From: Pseudopyrenochaeta lycopersici | Taxonomy: Eukaryota; Ascomycota; Dothideomycetes; Pleosporales; Pseudopyrenochaetaceae | Direction of reading: 5' to 3' | DNA length: 64,000 bases | NCBI GenBank assembly: GCA_003313425.1 | Contig: NHZP01000013.1 | Span: 1,240,001-1,304,000 of the forward strand | The notes under the pieces: generated by a model | Seen by the model: the letters and a program-made list of their open reading frames with translations, nothing else | The model's database searches: none | Told to the model about the DNA's origin: nothing | Position numbers and translations under genes: made by a program | In this document: one piece after another, positions 30,311 through 42,000 of the stretch | Layout: the number at the start of each line of letters is the position of its first letter | Position numbering within the stretch: position 1 is the stretch's first letter

Positions 30311-32598
30311 ATGTTGATGTTATCCACATTTGGCAGGTTGATTACTCCGCGGTTTAGATCGGCACAGGTTGCCGCTGACCTCAGACCGCACGTTTGCAGA
30401 TGCTTCAGTACGAGAACACCTGCTCGCTTGCTTCCCGTCATCCCCATTTCAAATCAAGCCTCTCGATTGCCACAAAAGGCCGCCCCGCAGCCAAGCACAA
30501 AAGCATATTCATACCGAAACAGGAGTTCGAGACAGTGCTTCTCAACGATGCACCACTCCCCCGCAGCTATGGTCACCAAGCCAATGACAGACCCCAACAT
30601 CACTATCAAGACGCCGAGAGATCCAAATACATTGTCAAACTACCATAATTTTGGAACCAGACATACGAGTGTTGATTTTGACATCGATTTCGACAAGAAG
30701 CGGTTGTATGGATCGGTTACGCTGACGCTCGAGAGCTTGACGGACGAGGATGTGAAGGAAATTGTGCTAGATAGCAGGTATGTCAAACTCTGGAAGAAAA
30801 CATAGTGGTGAGATATGAAGATGTTTGCGTGCACCGAAGGCTGGGACTAAATCTGTGGTTCAAGAATGAGGGGCTTAATCCGACTGAGCTGATGAATATC
30901 AGTTTCCTAGACATCTCAGTCGTCGAAATCGACGGCAAGAGCGCAAAGTTCAATGTTGGAGACCGTATAGAGCCATACGGTGCTCCCTTGACCATCACAG
31001 TCCCATCGAGTGTACCGAAAGGCAAGAGCATCAACATTGAGATCAAGGTCGCGACAACCGACAAATGTACCGCACTTCAATGGCTGACGCCCGCCCAAAC
31101 ATCCAACAAGAAGCATCCGTACATGTTCTCTCAATGTCAAGCAATTCATGCTCGTTCCGTGTTCCCCTGCCAAGACACTCCAGACGTCAAGTCGACTTTC
31201 AGCTTCGCTCTGCGCTCCCCATTACCTGTCCTAGCCTCAGGACTGCCGACTGGTGCCAGCGATTACCAAGGGCCAAAGAAGGACGGTGAAAGCGGAACTC
31301 TGAAGTATACTTTTGAACAGAACGTTCCAATTACTTCGTATCTCTTCGCTGTTGCAAGTGGCGATCTAGCATGTGCCAGCGTTGGTCCCCGAAGCACCGT
31401 CTGGTCCGGCCCTGAAGAACTTCTCGACTGCAAGGACGAGCTGGACGGCGAGATTGAGCCTTTTATGAAAGCTCTTGAATCGATCGTCTCACCCACCTAT
31501 CAATGGACACAATACAATATCCTCATATTACCTCCCTCCTTCCCATATGGAGGCATGGAGAACCCGGTCTGGACATACGCAACGCCATCCATCATCTCAG
31601 GCGACAAGCAGAACATTGATGTTATCGCGCACGAGCTTTCGCATTCCTGGTCTGGCAACCTAGTCAGCGCGGGAAGCTGGGAGCATTTCTGGCTAAATGA
31701 GGGATGGACGACGTACTTGGAGCGCCGTATTGCAGCTGCTATTCATGGCGAAGCGCATCGCCACTTCTCCGCTATCATCGGTTGGAAAGCTCTCGAAGAA
31801 AGCATTGAGGGTTATGGCAAAGAACACCCCTACACCAAGCTCGTCGTTGACCTCAAGGGCCAGGACCCAGATGACGCATTCTCTTCTATTCCTTATGAGA
31901 AGGGATTCCATGCGCTGTATCAGTTCGAGCTGCTTCTTGGAAAGGACAAATGGGACACTTTTATCCCGCACTACTTCGAAACCTTCAAAAACAAGAGTTT
32001 GGACAGCTATGATTTCAAAAGCTGTTTGATCGATTTCTTTGCTAACGACTCTGTAGCCAGCAAGAAGTTGGAAGATTTCGATTGGGATAAGCTGTTTTAT
32101 GCACCTGGATACCCGCCGAAGCCAGACTTTGACCAGACAATGGTCAAGTCTTGCTATGAACTTGCCGACAAATGGCACTCACTCATCTCGGATTCCTCTT
32201 CCGCCGACTTCAAACCAAAAGAGACGGATATCCAGAGCTGGGTAGCCAACCAATCTGTCGTTTTCCTAGAGAAACTACAGTCATATGCTGAGAAGTTCTC
32301 GCCTGAGCATGTTCATTTGCTCGGCGCAACGTACGGATATAACTCCACGCAGAACATTGAAGTACTCTCGCGATATCTGAACATCGGCTTGATGGCGAAG
32401 GCGCCGGAGACTTATCAGCCAAGTGCCGACTTGCTAGGTAGAATCGGAAGGATGAAGTTTGTCCGGCCTATGTACAGGCTGCTTGACAAGGCGGATCGCG
32501 ATCTCGCAGTCAAGACGTTTGAAAAGAATAGGGATTTCTATCATCCGATTTGCAGACAGATGGTTGAAAAGGATTTATTCGGTGACGAGAAGAAATAG
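30311..32598 (+). CDS. LAP2: Leukotriene A-4 hydrolase / M1 aminopeptidase
   Basis: A zinc M1-family aminopeptidase with epoxide-hydrolase capacity in the family (yeast Lap2, human LTA4H). Two exons, 30311-30777 and 30903-32598, 720 residues. The 125-nt intron joins VLDSS to FLDIS as in homologues. Substrate-binding GGMENP starts at residue 372. The zinc site is H399-E-L-S-H403 with the third ligand E422 (WLNEG). The C-terminal helical domain is full length. The first ATG gives an Arg/Ser-rich, acid-free N-terminus (MLMLSTFGRLITPRFRSAQV) that looks like a mitochondrial presequence. An in-frame ATG at 30548 (MHHSPAAMVTK) matches the usual cytosolic start. Both forms could be made. Confidence 0.95.
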
Positions 32599-33033
32599 GA
32601 ACAGACCTGGTATCAGTTGGGCAACAGATATCTGAATTGAAAACTGCAGGAACAGAAAAATATTGTTGTTCAGACCCAAGCGCTCAGATATCAAAACCTA
32701 CAACGATATATCAAAATTTGAAAATATGAAGCGGGATATAGTCATCTACTATATTCATTATCGCCTCTCACGTGAACTTTTCCTGGTGTGCTTGTTGGGA
32801 TCTGGTAGACTTGTCCCTGACTTCAGCTGCTTTGACGAGATCTATACAGAGCTCGGCACGACGACCGACGAGAGTCGGTCTGCCGCCCGACACGATGCCA
32901 AACCTCCCCGTGTCGAGGTGATGGTTACCCCACCGGGATACCCAAACAAGGCATCTCCGCCCCTGCATCCCGCGTCTCCCCTCAATTCAACCGCGCTGAC
33001 ATCATTTAACCTTCCATTCTCCCACCTCAAAAA
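32599..33033. other. Intergenic, about 435 bp
   Basis: Begins AT-rich (3' flank of the aminopeptidase) and ends in a C-rich leader just before the ATG at 33034. No feature recognised. Confidence 0.5.
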
Positions 33034-33393
33034 ATGGCACCGCCCAAACGCGCCTTATTTTCCCTAAACCTCGATTCGGACGCTGATCACGTATACCAAC
33101 GCGTCGAAGACCATTCCAAAGAAGGCACCGACAAAGTAAAAGTTCTTGAGACCAAGGGCCCTACAACTGCACACTCAGACTTGAAGTTTGTCACCAAGCC
33201 ATTTGAGAACTTGGTCAATAGGACGGTCGACGGCGTCATCGAAGGAACTGGCAAGAAAGTCCATAGCGCAGAAGGAGAAATTTCATACTCGAGCGAGAGG
33301 TCTGAGAGGAGAGAGGGCAACAGCAGACTCAACGTTGTGAGCAAGACCAAGAGAAGGAATATCGAGAACAAGTACGATACAAGCGAGCTTTAG
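33034..33393 (+). CDS. Small charged hypothetical protein
   Basis: A 119-residue frame with ATG in good context (AAAATGGC). It starts MAPPKRALFSLNLDSDADHV, is highly charged throughout, has a central segment FVTKPFENLVNRTVDGVIEG, and ends with KTKRRNIENKYDTSEL. It has no signal peptide or membrane segment. I recognise no family. The even amino-acid composition and clean end support translation. Its stop is only 38 bp before the start of the rpiB-like gene on the same strand, which is unusually tight for this genome. Confidence 0.62.
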   Translation: MAPPKRALFSLNLDSDADHVYQRVEDHSKEGTDKVKVLETKGPTTAHSDLKFVTKPFENLVNRTVDGVIEGTGKKVHSAEGEISYSSERSERREGNSRLNVVSKTKRRNIENKYDTSEL

Positions 33394-33431
33394 TGGTTTA
33401 ATACCATCACCACTTCCCTACAGCCTCCACG

Positions 33432-33950
33432 ATGTCGAACGAGCAAGCACCGCTGAGGATAGCGATTGGCTGCGATGACGCAGGTGTGTCGTACAAGAAG
33501 GCGATAATCAAGGACATGGAGGCCGACAAGCGGGTAGCGAGCGTAACAGACGTGGGAGTCCCCGAGAACTCGGACAAGACAGCATACCCACACATTGCCG
33601 TTGACGCCGCCAAGCTCGTCGCAGAAGGCAAGGCAGACCGCGCCGTGCTGATTTGCGGAACGGGCCTCGGTGTCGCGATTTCGGCGAACAAGGTCCCTGG
33701 CATCAGGGCCGTCACGGCGCATGATTCTTTCTCCGTGGAGCGCGCCATTTTGTCGAATGATGCGCAGGTGCTGTGCATGGGCGAGCGTGTGATTGGCATT
33801 GAGCTGGCGAGACGGCTGGTCAAGGAGTGGCTGGGGTATAAATTTGACAAGAGCAGTGCGAGTGCGAAGAAGGTGGAGGCTATTATGGAGCACGAGAGGC
33901 AGAATTATGCTGGCCTTGTTGCCGACCAGGGCAAGGGGAATAGCTGCTAA
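33432..33950 (+). CDS. rpiB: RpiB/LacA-type sugar-phosphate isomerase
   Basis: A 172-residue single-exon enzyme of the RpiB/LacAB family, which interconverts aldose and ketose phosphates (ribose-5-P/ribulose-5-P, or tetrose phosphates in fungal members). It begins [20 protein letters not shown], with the Asp-Asp substrate loop. The active-site region is [20 protein letters not shown], followed by [20 protein letters not shown]. The length suits the family (about 150-170). The nucleus also needs a pentose-phosphate RpiA for housekeeping, so this is probably an extra isomerase for a minor sugar. It follows a small gene by 38 bp. Confidence 0.9.
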   Translation: MSNEQAPLRIAIGCDDAGVSYKKAIIKDMEADKRVASVTDVGVPENSDKTAYPHIAVDAAKLVAEGKADRAVLICGTGLGVAISANKVPGIRAVTAHDSFSVERAILSNDAQVLCMGERVIGIELARRLVKEWLGYKFDKSSASAKKVEAIMEHERQNYAGLVADQGKGNSC

Positions 33951-34154
33951 AATGTTGAAGTGCTTTGAGGGGAGTCGTTTTTTTTCTTCTCAAAGTACTT
34001 GCACGTCTGGGAGTTTTTCTCCAGGTAAATTCGAAAAAAGCATAGCATGTAGCCTTGTAACTATCGTTCATATCATACCTTTGATAAATAAAACATTAAA
34101 GCAATTACTACAGTTCTGCAAGATTATTAGTATAAATGTATACTATTCATCATT

Positions 34155-34679
34155 TCAATATCCAAACTCCCAAAGATCCTTCTGCCAGCCCTCGGTCAAC
34201 TTCTCATCCGCGCCATATTTCTCCTGCCACTCGGTAAACCCGCCTTTCAAAACATACACCTTCTGCTTCTTCTTCTGCTCCGTCGCCTCCCCACCATCCT
34301 CCGCCTCCCCATCTTTCTTCTCCTCCTTCACCTCGCCTTTACTCTCCACCGCACTCTCCGGATCCAACCTCTGCTTCTCCCTCAGATACCGCAACGCCGC
34401 GCTCGGCCCCCGCTGCTGGCTCAACGCGCAGTGAAACACAACGACGTCTTTGTCCTTGAGCGTGCGCACGAGCTCTGGGGCTTTGTAGTCGAGCTCGCTG
34501 CTGGGGAGCCACGTGGAGCCGCGGATGTGGCCGCCTATGTGGTCGCTGTCGCGCACATCGACGACAGCGATGGATGCTGGCAGGGTGGAAGTGCCTGTCG
34601 AGGACTGCGATTTCTGGATGTCCTTGGCGAGGTCTTCTCTGCTGATGAATTGGAGGTCTGAGAGCGAGATGCTGGACAT
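34155..34679 (-). CDS. Rhodanese/Cdc25-like phosphatase (Ych1/Ibp1-like)
   Basis: A 174-residue single-domain rhodanese-fold protein. The start at 34679 gives MSSISLSDLQFISREDLAKD. The frame remains open upstream to 34835, but that part looks like leader sequence. Visible motifs are SIAVVDVRDSDHIGGHIRGS and the CX5R catalytic loop H83-C84-ALSQQ-R90 (FHCALSQQRGPSAALRYL), as in Cdc25-type phosphatases and arsenate reductases such as yeast Ych1 and fission-yeast Ibp1. An acidic/Lys-rich insert (residues about 105-135, KGEVKEEKKDGEAEDGGE) interrupts the fold before the final YVLKGGFTEWQEKYG block, which closes the domain. Catalytic Cys and Arg are intact; substrate unknown. Confidence 0.88.
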   Translation of the reverse strand: MSSISLSDLQFISREDLAKDIQKSQSSTGTSTLPASIAVVDVRDSDHIGGHIRGSTWLPSSELDYKAPELVRTLKDKDVVVFHCALSQQRGPSAALRYLREKQRLDPESAVESKGEVKEEKKDGEAEDGGEATEQKKKQKVYVLKGGFTEWQEKYGADEKLTEGWQKDLWEFGY

Positions 34680-35240
34680 TGTGGAGGTGGATTTATGTGC
34701 TGCTCGAGAGTGTTGGTAGGTGTAGAGCTGGCTTAAGTCCATGCAACAGTGGGTTTGTCGTGCTCGAGCGAGGGCTAGAGGGAGCCGTTGGGGACTCGAA
34801 ATTGCGGCTGAGGTGTTTAGGAAGTGAAGTCGCATATGTTAAGTAGGCAGACAAGAAATAAGAAAAGTGATGGCGGGTCTTTGGCGGGGTACGCGTGGGG
34901 GGGAATGACGCGAGAGCACGTGAATTTCATGTTGCTTGTTGATTGGTATTATGACGAGGTGAGAAGTCTCCGTTAGTGCATAACAAGGAGTAGTAAAAGC
35001 AAAAGGCACCAAGGTCATATTAAGTTTCATACCAAGGCCATCTTAAATTTCATGCCGCGATACCAACAAAATTCGATACTTCATAGCTACCCAGTACATG
35101 ATGCTCGTTTAGCACGCAAACTATGCGCTACTCCAATACGATGGAAAGAAGTGAACATACAGGTATAGTACATGCAAAGCAAGTCAAGCCAACGCGCCGA
35201 ACACCTCCTGAAAACTCAAGCAAGCCTCTACTCTCCCCCC
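34680..35240. other. Intergenic, about 560 bp
   Basis: The promoter of the rhodanese gene and the 3' flank of the EPS1-like gene. No feature recognised. Confidence 0.5.
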
Positions 35241-37479
35241 TCAATCATGCTTAGCACCTCCATTTCCATTTCCCATTCCACCTAACAAGCCATCCTTCTC
35301 CCCAAGTTGGAAGAAGGCGCCGGTATTTCCAAACCCTCGCCTCCTACTCCTCGACTTGCCAAACAGTACCACGGCAGTGAAGAACCCAACGAACATGCCT
35401 AATGCGATGAAGGGATGGTTACCGCAAAAATTGCGAGTAGACAGGTACATGCCCATGAAACGGCCTGTTGTGGACTTGGGTGTGATCTTTGGGGGGTTGG
35501 AAGTGACTTTGCCAATGGTCTCGAGGATGGAGGAACGAGATGGGCGAATTGGTTCACCGGATACTGTGGTGTCCCAGTAACGGTGATTCTGCATGGGTTA
35601 GTCTGAGTAAGAGATGGTTGTAAGGGTGGACTTACATCTTCATCATTGATAATGACCCTCTCGCCCTCCTTCACATCGACACCATATGTAGTTCTAATCC
35701 AGCGTTCCCAGAAGACACCATCAACCCATGCAAAGCCAACCTGTGGGCGTGCAATCTCGTCCATGTCTATACGGATGGTCTTTGCATTTCGCAGCGCTCT
35801 CTGGTCGTCTTTATCCTCTGCTTCTTCAATGCGCAGCTGCTTGGCGTCGCGAAGTTCTTGTCGCTCAAGTTGGAATGCAATCTCCTGCTTATCGATCCAC
35901 TCCAGCGCTGCGCTCTTCATCTCACGCTTAGAGAGTATGAACTCGTCAGAGCGCTCTCGGCTCAATATACCTAGCACAACAAGCTTGCCGTCCATGATCT
36001 CGCGGGCGTTGGACGCTACAAGTTCCGGCACAATTGGCAACCAGACAGACTTCATCCAGGTTAGAACCTTCTTGGCATCACGCATATCCTTTGGTGTCGA
36101 TGGCGGGTAGTAGGACGGTTTTCCGTCTCGGGAAACCATCAAGCGCGGCCAAGTGGAGATCTTGTAGCGGTCGAACAAGGCCTTGTCGTTTGTCTTAACC
36201 AACTTCGCGTGGCTGACTAGGCTGAGAGTGAGCCGTTCTAGCGCTTGGAAGTCCTCGGATGTGGTTGCATGGTCGTAGAAGTAGACAAAGATGACTTCTT
36301 CCTTCTCCTCCAACTTCTTGAATTCTTCGGCGTCAACATCAGGCACACCCTCACCAATTGCCGTTACTTTCTCAGCGTAATCCAGCAAGTCACCCAGCCC
36401 TCGGAGGCCGTCGTACTCGATGCGCTCGCCGCCGCGGAAGAAGAGCATGGTCGGATAGCCTCGGACGTGCGCATCCTTGCAGAGCCTCTTTTCGACATCA
36501 CAGTTGACCTCTCCGATATTCAGTTTTCCTTGCATTTGGCGTGCTAAGTTATTCCAGTTTGGCGCCAAGGCCTGACAGTGATGGCACCAAGGCGCGTAGA
36601 ATTTGATGAACCAGGGATCAAGCGTGTTCGTGACGACCTTTTGAAACTTCTCAGCGGTGAGCACTTCGACGAGGCCGGATGGATTGGCGTTTGAAGTGGC
36701 CTTCGCCTTCGCCTTTGCAGGTGTCGGCTTAGCCGCCTTGGTAGGAGTGCTCTTCATTATTGAGCTGAGAGCCTTTTTGTCATCTGCCTCTTCCTTTTCC
36801 TTTTCTTTAACGACTTGCTCGGTATCTGGACCAGTCTCAACAGAATTCGCCCCCGCTTTGGGCAGTTTAGGACCCCCCTCCTTCCTTGAGCCGGGACGTA
36901 TGCTCTCCAGAAGCTGTTCGACCCACTTGCTCATGCTCTTCATATCCTTGGCACCCTTTTCTCTTTGCACCTCTTTGCCATCCTTAATGTATAACATGGA
37001 AGGATAGCTCTGAATGTCATGCGCATTGCAGAGATCGGCGAATGCTATGCAGTCCACTTTTGCAAACTTGAAGTCGTAGTATCTGGTGAAAGAGTTCAGA
37101 GAATCGGCATCGGTGTCGTCCTTTGTGGCGAGCGGTTTCGATGTGTAGTAGAACTCATATATGGTCTGGTAGGTGGGCTTGAAATGCATGCAGTGCGGAC
37201 ACTTTGGCGAGAAGAACTCTACGATCCTGGTGAGAGTGAGTAAAGCAATAGCCATATATCTGCGATCGGATCGTACCAGTTGCCCTTGCTGATCTCCTTG
37301 TCGATGTTGTGTTGACCCAATTCTATCATGGGTGGCACTGTCTGGCCATTGAATATGGTATCCGGTACCTTATCCTCCCAGTCATCGTCCGCGTCAGCCT
37401 TGTTCGCACTCGGCGTGTCCACTGCAAGCGTGGTAGCAATCGTCGCCAGCGACAGGAATGAATAGAATATGGAGCGCAT
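35241..37479 (-). CDS. EPS1: ER membrane PDI-like thioredoxin protein (Eps1-like)
   Basis: A 713-residue oxidoreductase of the ER membrane, related to yeast Eps1, which acts in folding and ER-associated degradation of membrane proteins. Three exons: 37479-37277, 37226-35636 and 35588-35241, in phase. Signal peptide MRSIFYSFLSLATIATTLAV. First thioredoxin domain with CPHC at 77-80, second with CHHC at 282-285 (FYAPWCHHCQALAPNW). A Lys/Pro/Ala-rich linker lies between (about 185-245). A long helical region follows, then a transmembrane helix near 656-675 (HPFIALGMFVGFFTAVVLFG) and a basic cytosolic tail. Length matches Eps1 (701). It is divergent from the complex I gene. Confidence 0.9.
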
Positions 37480-37797
37480 CGTAACGGGTGTGGCGGCCGC
37501 CTGCGAAAGGCAGCGTCGTCCTGGCGGGGATTTGCCCAAGATATGATCGCCCTGGGGAAATGGACAGGCGGATACTGTTGGACCCACAAGGAAAGTCAGG
37601 TATCACCAAAAGCGTGGCTGCTGGAGGGGTTGTTCTTGCGACAGGAGCCACATCTCGACAGGCGCATCGGAGTCCCTGAGATGACAGGGATGTGCTCGCC
37701 GTCTCCGCTGAGCTTGGCACGCGCAACTTCACATTCACAACAGGCGCACTACACCCACCCATTGCGCCGCATACCCACACCCACCACTCCCGCAAAC
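37480..37797. promoter_or_regulatory. Divergent promoter, EPS1-like and NDUFA5
   Basis: 318 bp between two start codons. The plus-strand frame is open through much of it, but the ATG at 37798 is the one that gives the known N-terminus. Confidence 0.4.
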
Positions 37798-38625
37798 ATG
37801 AGGGTAGCTGCACGGTTGCTAGCCAGCGTCAAGCCCGGCCAATTCCTCGAGGCCGGCGCGCCCACTGGCCTCACAGGCCTCCTCACACATCCTTCGCCGC
37901 GATCAGCGTTGCTCTACCACTACAACTCCACCCTCGACAAGCTCAAGAAGATCCCCGAGTCCTCCGTCTACCGGCAGTCCACCGAAGCGCTCACCAAGCA
38001 CCGCCTCCAGGTGGTCGAGCAGTCGAAGCCAGCGGGATGGGATGAGTGGCAGGCCAAGGTCAAGCTGCAGGTTGGGGAGGATGTCAGCGCGTACGATGTC
38101 ATCGACACTTCCACAGGACACACTGTTGTCTTGCCGAGACAGGACGAGGTCGACTTCAGATCCAAGGCGGCTGAATGGGATGGCGAGGCCGAGCAATCTT
38201 TCCCCGAGGGCATCAGATCGTCCAAGGAAAGGGCGCCTCACGTGCAGAAGATGAAGGGTGACGTCAAGTATACACCCGAAAGAGCTTTCGCATCGGTCAA
38301 GTTTGACCCAGAGCCGCAGTACACTGCTGAAGCGTGCGTTGAGACTGTTCTTGAATTCGATACAGCGTAGCTGATGTCATGTAGGATATCCGATTTGGAA
38401 AGTAGACTTGGCGCCGGCCTGATTGAAGAGGTCATCGCAGTCGCCGAGGGCGAGCACAAGCTCGTGGACACGATGATTGAAGCCAAAGTGTAAGTCAAAT
38501 TCGTTTGAGTAATGTGATTTCTGCTAATATGACGTAGATGGGAACCGCTCGAGGAGCCAGCTCCAGAGGGCCAATGGAGCTACTTTGAGCGAATGACCCA
38601 TACACCGACTACCCAGAAGCCTTGA
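37798..38625 (+). CDS. NDUFA5: NADH:ubiquinone oxidoreductase 29.9 kDa subunit (NDUFA5/B13 family)
   Basis: An accessory subunit of mitochondrial complex I, on the peripheral arm. Three exons: 37798-38333, 38385-38489 and 38538-38625 (introns of 51 and 48 nt), 242 residues, near 27-30 kDa as in Neurospora. Family sequence: PTGLTGLLTHPSPRSALLYH, LDKLKKIPESSVYRQSTEAL, KHRLQVVEQSKPAGWDEWQA, the ETC_C1_NDUFA5 core. The C-terminal part, specific to the longer fungal form, includes LGAGLIEEVIAVAEGEHKLV and ends WEPLEEPAPEGQWSYFER. All phases agree. The N-terminus MRVAARLLASVKPGQ is a plausible import signal. Confidence 0.95.
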
Positions 38626-38729
38626 GCGTGATGGATGAACCATGTGTATATAGCAGGAAGCAAGTTCCTTGTAGCAATGAAAGAGCTTTTGATTCCCCAG
38701 TACTCACGTCTATGCGGCAGCTTCTTACT

Positions 38730-39065
38730 CTACTTGTCCTCTGCACTCCCCTCCTGACCCCTCAGACCCTCCATCCTCAGCTGATTCCGCTTACCCAGAA
38801 TCCTTAGCGTATTCTGTCGCTCAACGTCTGCCATCTGCTCCCAGTTTGCGATTCGAGATAAGGTGCCATCTTTATTAACGACGAGTGGGCCCAGGTGGTC
38901 GAGCTTGACAGTGCTGCCCCCGCTACTCATGTCGATTTTGGTGGTCGAGCCCAGGCCTGGCGCGGGAAGGGGAAGGGGCTGTTTGGAGCCCGTCGTCCCA
39001 TCCTCTTGTTCGTCCGCCTGGGCCTTTGCGGCGGTACTCTCTGGCGGGACCACTGAGTTTGACAT
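38730..39065 (-). CDS. Small conserved fungal protein of unknown function
   Basis: A 111-residue protein starting MSNSVVPPESTAAKAQADEQ. The N-terminal half is disordered. The C-terminal half is a compact block, LDHLGPLVVNKDGTLSRIAN followed by WEQMADVERQNTLRILGKRN and QLRMEGLR, which I recognise as a recurring block in short hypothetical proteins of filamentous fungi, without a name. The frame is open upstream to an ATG at 39194. That longer form would add a Cys-rich stretch with an Arg/Leu N-terminus, possibly a mitochondrial signal but more likely leader. It converges on NDUFA5 with about 100 bp between. Confidence 0.7.
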   Translation of the reverse strand: MSNSVVPPESTAAKAQADEQEDGTTGSKQPLPLPAPGLGSTTKIDMSSGGSTVKLDHLGPLVVNKDGTLSRIANWEQMADVERQNTLRILGKRNQLRMEGLRGQEGSAEDK

Positions 39066-42000
39066 GTTGCGCGACGTGACCCTGCAGCAGCAGCAGCGGA
39101 CAGCGACAGCGACACAGCTTGCGGGAGGAAGTGGGGCGCAACGATGGACGAGGGGTTGACGCAGGGCTGGCCACAAGTTTGATAGTAGCCTCATTTAATG
39201 TTTCTGAGGCCTTTTTATCTCAAAAGTCACTTTTCTCAGACGAGAGTTTGTTTGATGTGGTGCGGATCATGGAGGTTGGCGAGGCTTGGAGAATGCTTGG
39301 GTTGGGGGGGTGGTCTCGGGATGTTTTCATAACTCGATCATGGTTTTATGCACGGTGAGAGGTCAATGCACTAGATTCACAAATAGAGCACACGAGACAA
39401 AGCAGACAGCAACGGTGAGATATCCCACAAGTTTGGTAGGATATGTCAGTATGTGGTGAATCTTTGTCTGTAGGGTTTTGAGGGACAAGATGGTGGTAAA
39501 GCAGGGTAGGATGCAGGCTCCATAGTCGGAGCAAAAAGGTTGTTAATAATACCACAGTCACGAGGTCACGCCATACCAACTGTTCGGCGCACATGAACAC
39601 GACTATCCTCGCCAATAGTTTCAACATAGTGGCCCGGCCAAGTGTGGCATGGGCGGCCGCAAAGCATTCCCGTTCCGGGAGGGCCCTCGTCTCGAAACCA
39701 ATACATTGCGAAACTAGCAGCGCCGATGGATGGGAGCGAGGCTTTTCGGCTTGGACTCGGCGAAGAGCAGCGTGCAGGCTCTGGTCAGTGATGGCAGGAC
39801 TACAATAGGCTATTTCGGTGTCGGAAGGATGCTTCCAGGGGTGGTAGTGGTGGTAGTCCGCGGTGTGAGCTGGCCGTGACCAAGAAGAGTTTCAAACAAA
39901 GAATGTGCGTGATGGCTGGGCCAAGATTGCGCCCGTTGGTCATGGGCGGGTCGGGGAATCTGCACGACATGTCCCGCTGCTGCCTCCGCTGGACCTTCCC
40001 CGTTGGGAGCACAACGCAGGTGGGCAAAGCGGACAGCCCACTTTCACGCCCAGTGCCGGTTACCCTCCTGACCCAGATCCGGGAGCGCAACCGCAGGTGG
40101 GACTTGAGCTTATTCTGACTTCGCCCATGGTCGCCGACGCAGCGAGCAGCGTCGCTGGCAGCGCTGGGCTTGCGCGTGTTGTTTTGGTTCCTGGGGAGCA
40201 GCAGGCAGAGAAGCCGCCAGGCTGGGGAGCAAAGTTCGCAGTGCCGAGCGCTGCCCAGCCAGCGCGTCGACTCCGTGGAAACATTTCAGTGGCGCGGCGA
40301 GGCTTCGCGACGAGAAAACAACACGCAGGTGCTTGCCGTGTGCCATAGTGTGTAAGAGCAGGGAGCGAGCGAGCGAGGGCGCGCCGTGGGATGCGGAGCC
40401 TGCAACCCGTGGGGAGTCCTGGATCTACCGGCAATTTTTGCAAGCCATTGCGCCCATTTGTCCAGCGTGCACAGTCAGCGTTTACAAATGAGCAACCGCC
40501 TTACCGAAGAAAATTTCTGTTGCAGCTGGCCGTGCAGCATCGTCGGAGGCGCCTTCCCGTTGCGGCAGCGCTGCCTCGGTCCTTTTTGCCTCATAGTCCT
40601 ACGTCGTATTTCTGCCAAGTCGCTGTTTGGGGGTGCCATGATCAAACGCCTTTCTGCCTGCGCATCGGCACGCTGCTCTCCCGCACTGTCCAAGACTGCT
40701 GCGACGAGCACAACTGGGCGAGAAAACCAATTTGTGCGGGCATGCATGCGTCACGTTTGGTAATCGAGTCAGCACCCACGCCCGGGATGCCGCTTTGAGC
40801 GTCATTCACCGTCAGCTCGGCACCTGCTCAGCAGCATCGTGAAAATTGACCGCTAGCCGTGTTGACTGAGCTGCCAGGCGTGCGCTGACTGGATGGCCGA
40901 TATTCAACAACATTTAGTCGGGCCAGCACCGTCTGCCAACAATGGCATCCCGCGCAGGAGCCCTTGTTCTCTGCCACCTGCAGCGCCTGTTGTTTCGATT
41001 TAACGGCATGGCGCCTCGAGCTTCTGCGCATCATTCTCGAAGAGCTGTTTCACCGACCGGCCCTCTTATTCGAGAGATGCGCAGCCGACCACGTCGTGAG
41101 CCGACCTTGGGGCGGCCGCCGTTGATGTTGCCCTACCTGGGATCCCCTGTCCAGTGTCAGACGATGCTGGACAGGGGTCTACGTCACGCCTCCCAAACTT
41201 TTCACCTCAAGCTTCAGGTCCTCGGGCGGGCTGGGACGGCCACAATGCGAGGCTGGTCGCGCGCTGTTTCGTTCCCTCCTCCAAGGCGCATCGTGAGGAG
41301 CATGTGGTAGCTGGAGCCCAGGGCGGTAGCCCCTTTGGTGAGTGATGCGTATTCGCATCGGACGTGTCGGATTCTTGAGCGGAAATAAGACCCTGGCCCT
41401 GGCAAGCCACAACCGCCAGCGCAGCCATGAGCTCGGCCTCAATCGGGACGCTGCTCGGATGAGTTGCTGTGCTATGCGCGCTGGCCGTCGGATGCCATTG
41501 CAATAATGACATGCTGCGCCAGGGCAAGGGCTCGCCGTGTGCCGAAACTGTGTTGCGAGCAGGCTCGGAGACTTTGCGGTGCAAGGGGGAGCTCGCGGCG
41601 GGCGCTGCTGCGTGGGAATAGCGAGTCGGTCGGCCTAGCGCTCGTGAGGCTCCTTATCGATTGCCGCCGTGTATCTGTGGCGTGGATCAAACTGCGCTGA
41701 AGGCCATCGCATTGCTGGCCGCCGCGACTCGACCGGCCGACAGAAAAAAAGCCCAGGGGTGCGGGCAAAGCGCGTAGATGCGCATTGTAAGGCATGTATG
41801 CATGCAATTGGGCGCGTGCAGGCCTGGTCTACCAGCGCCTGTCGTCATTGGCACTCCGTTTTCACGGCGGCGCATATACGCTCCCCATGTAGACAAATAG
41901 TGAAATATGACGGACCTAGGAAAGCCCATCACAATCTCCATCACGTGTGCCGCTGCTCGTCATTTTGGCTTCCCACCCCCCCCCCCCCCCCCGTAGCCTG

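Noticed and set aside
39800..41810. Many overlapping frames of 60-150 codons on all strands
   Set aside because: High GC lowers stop density; the frames overlap each other and have biased Ala/Arg/Pro/Ser translations.
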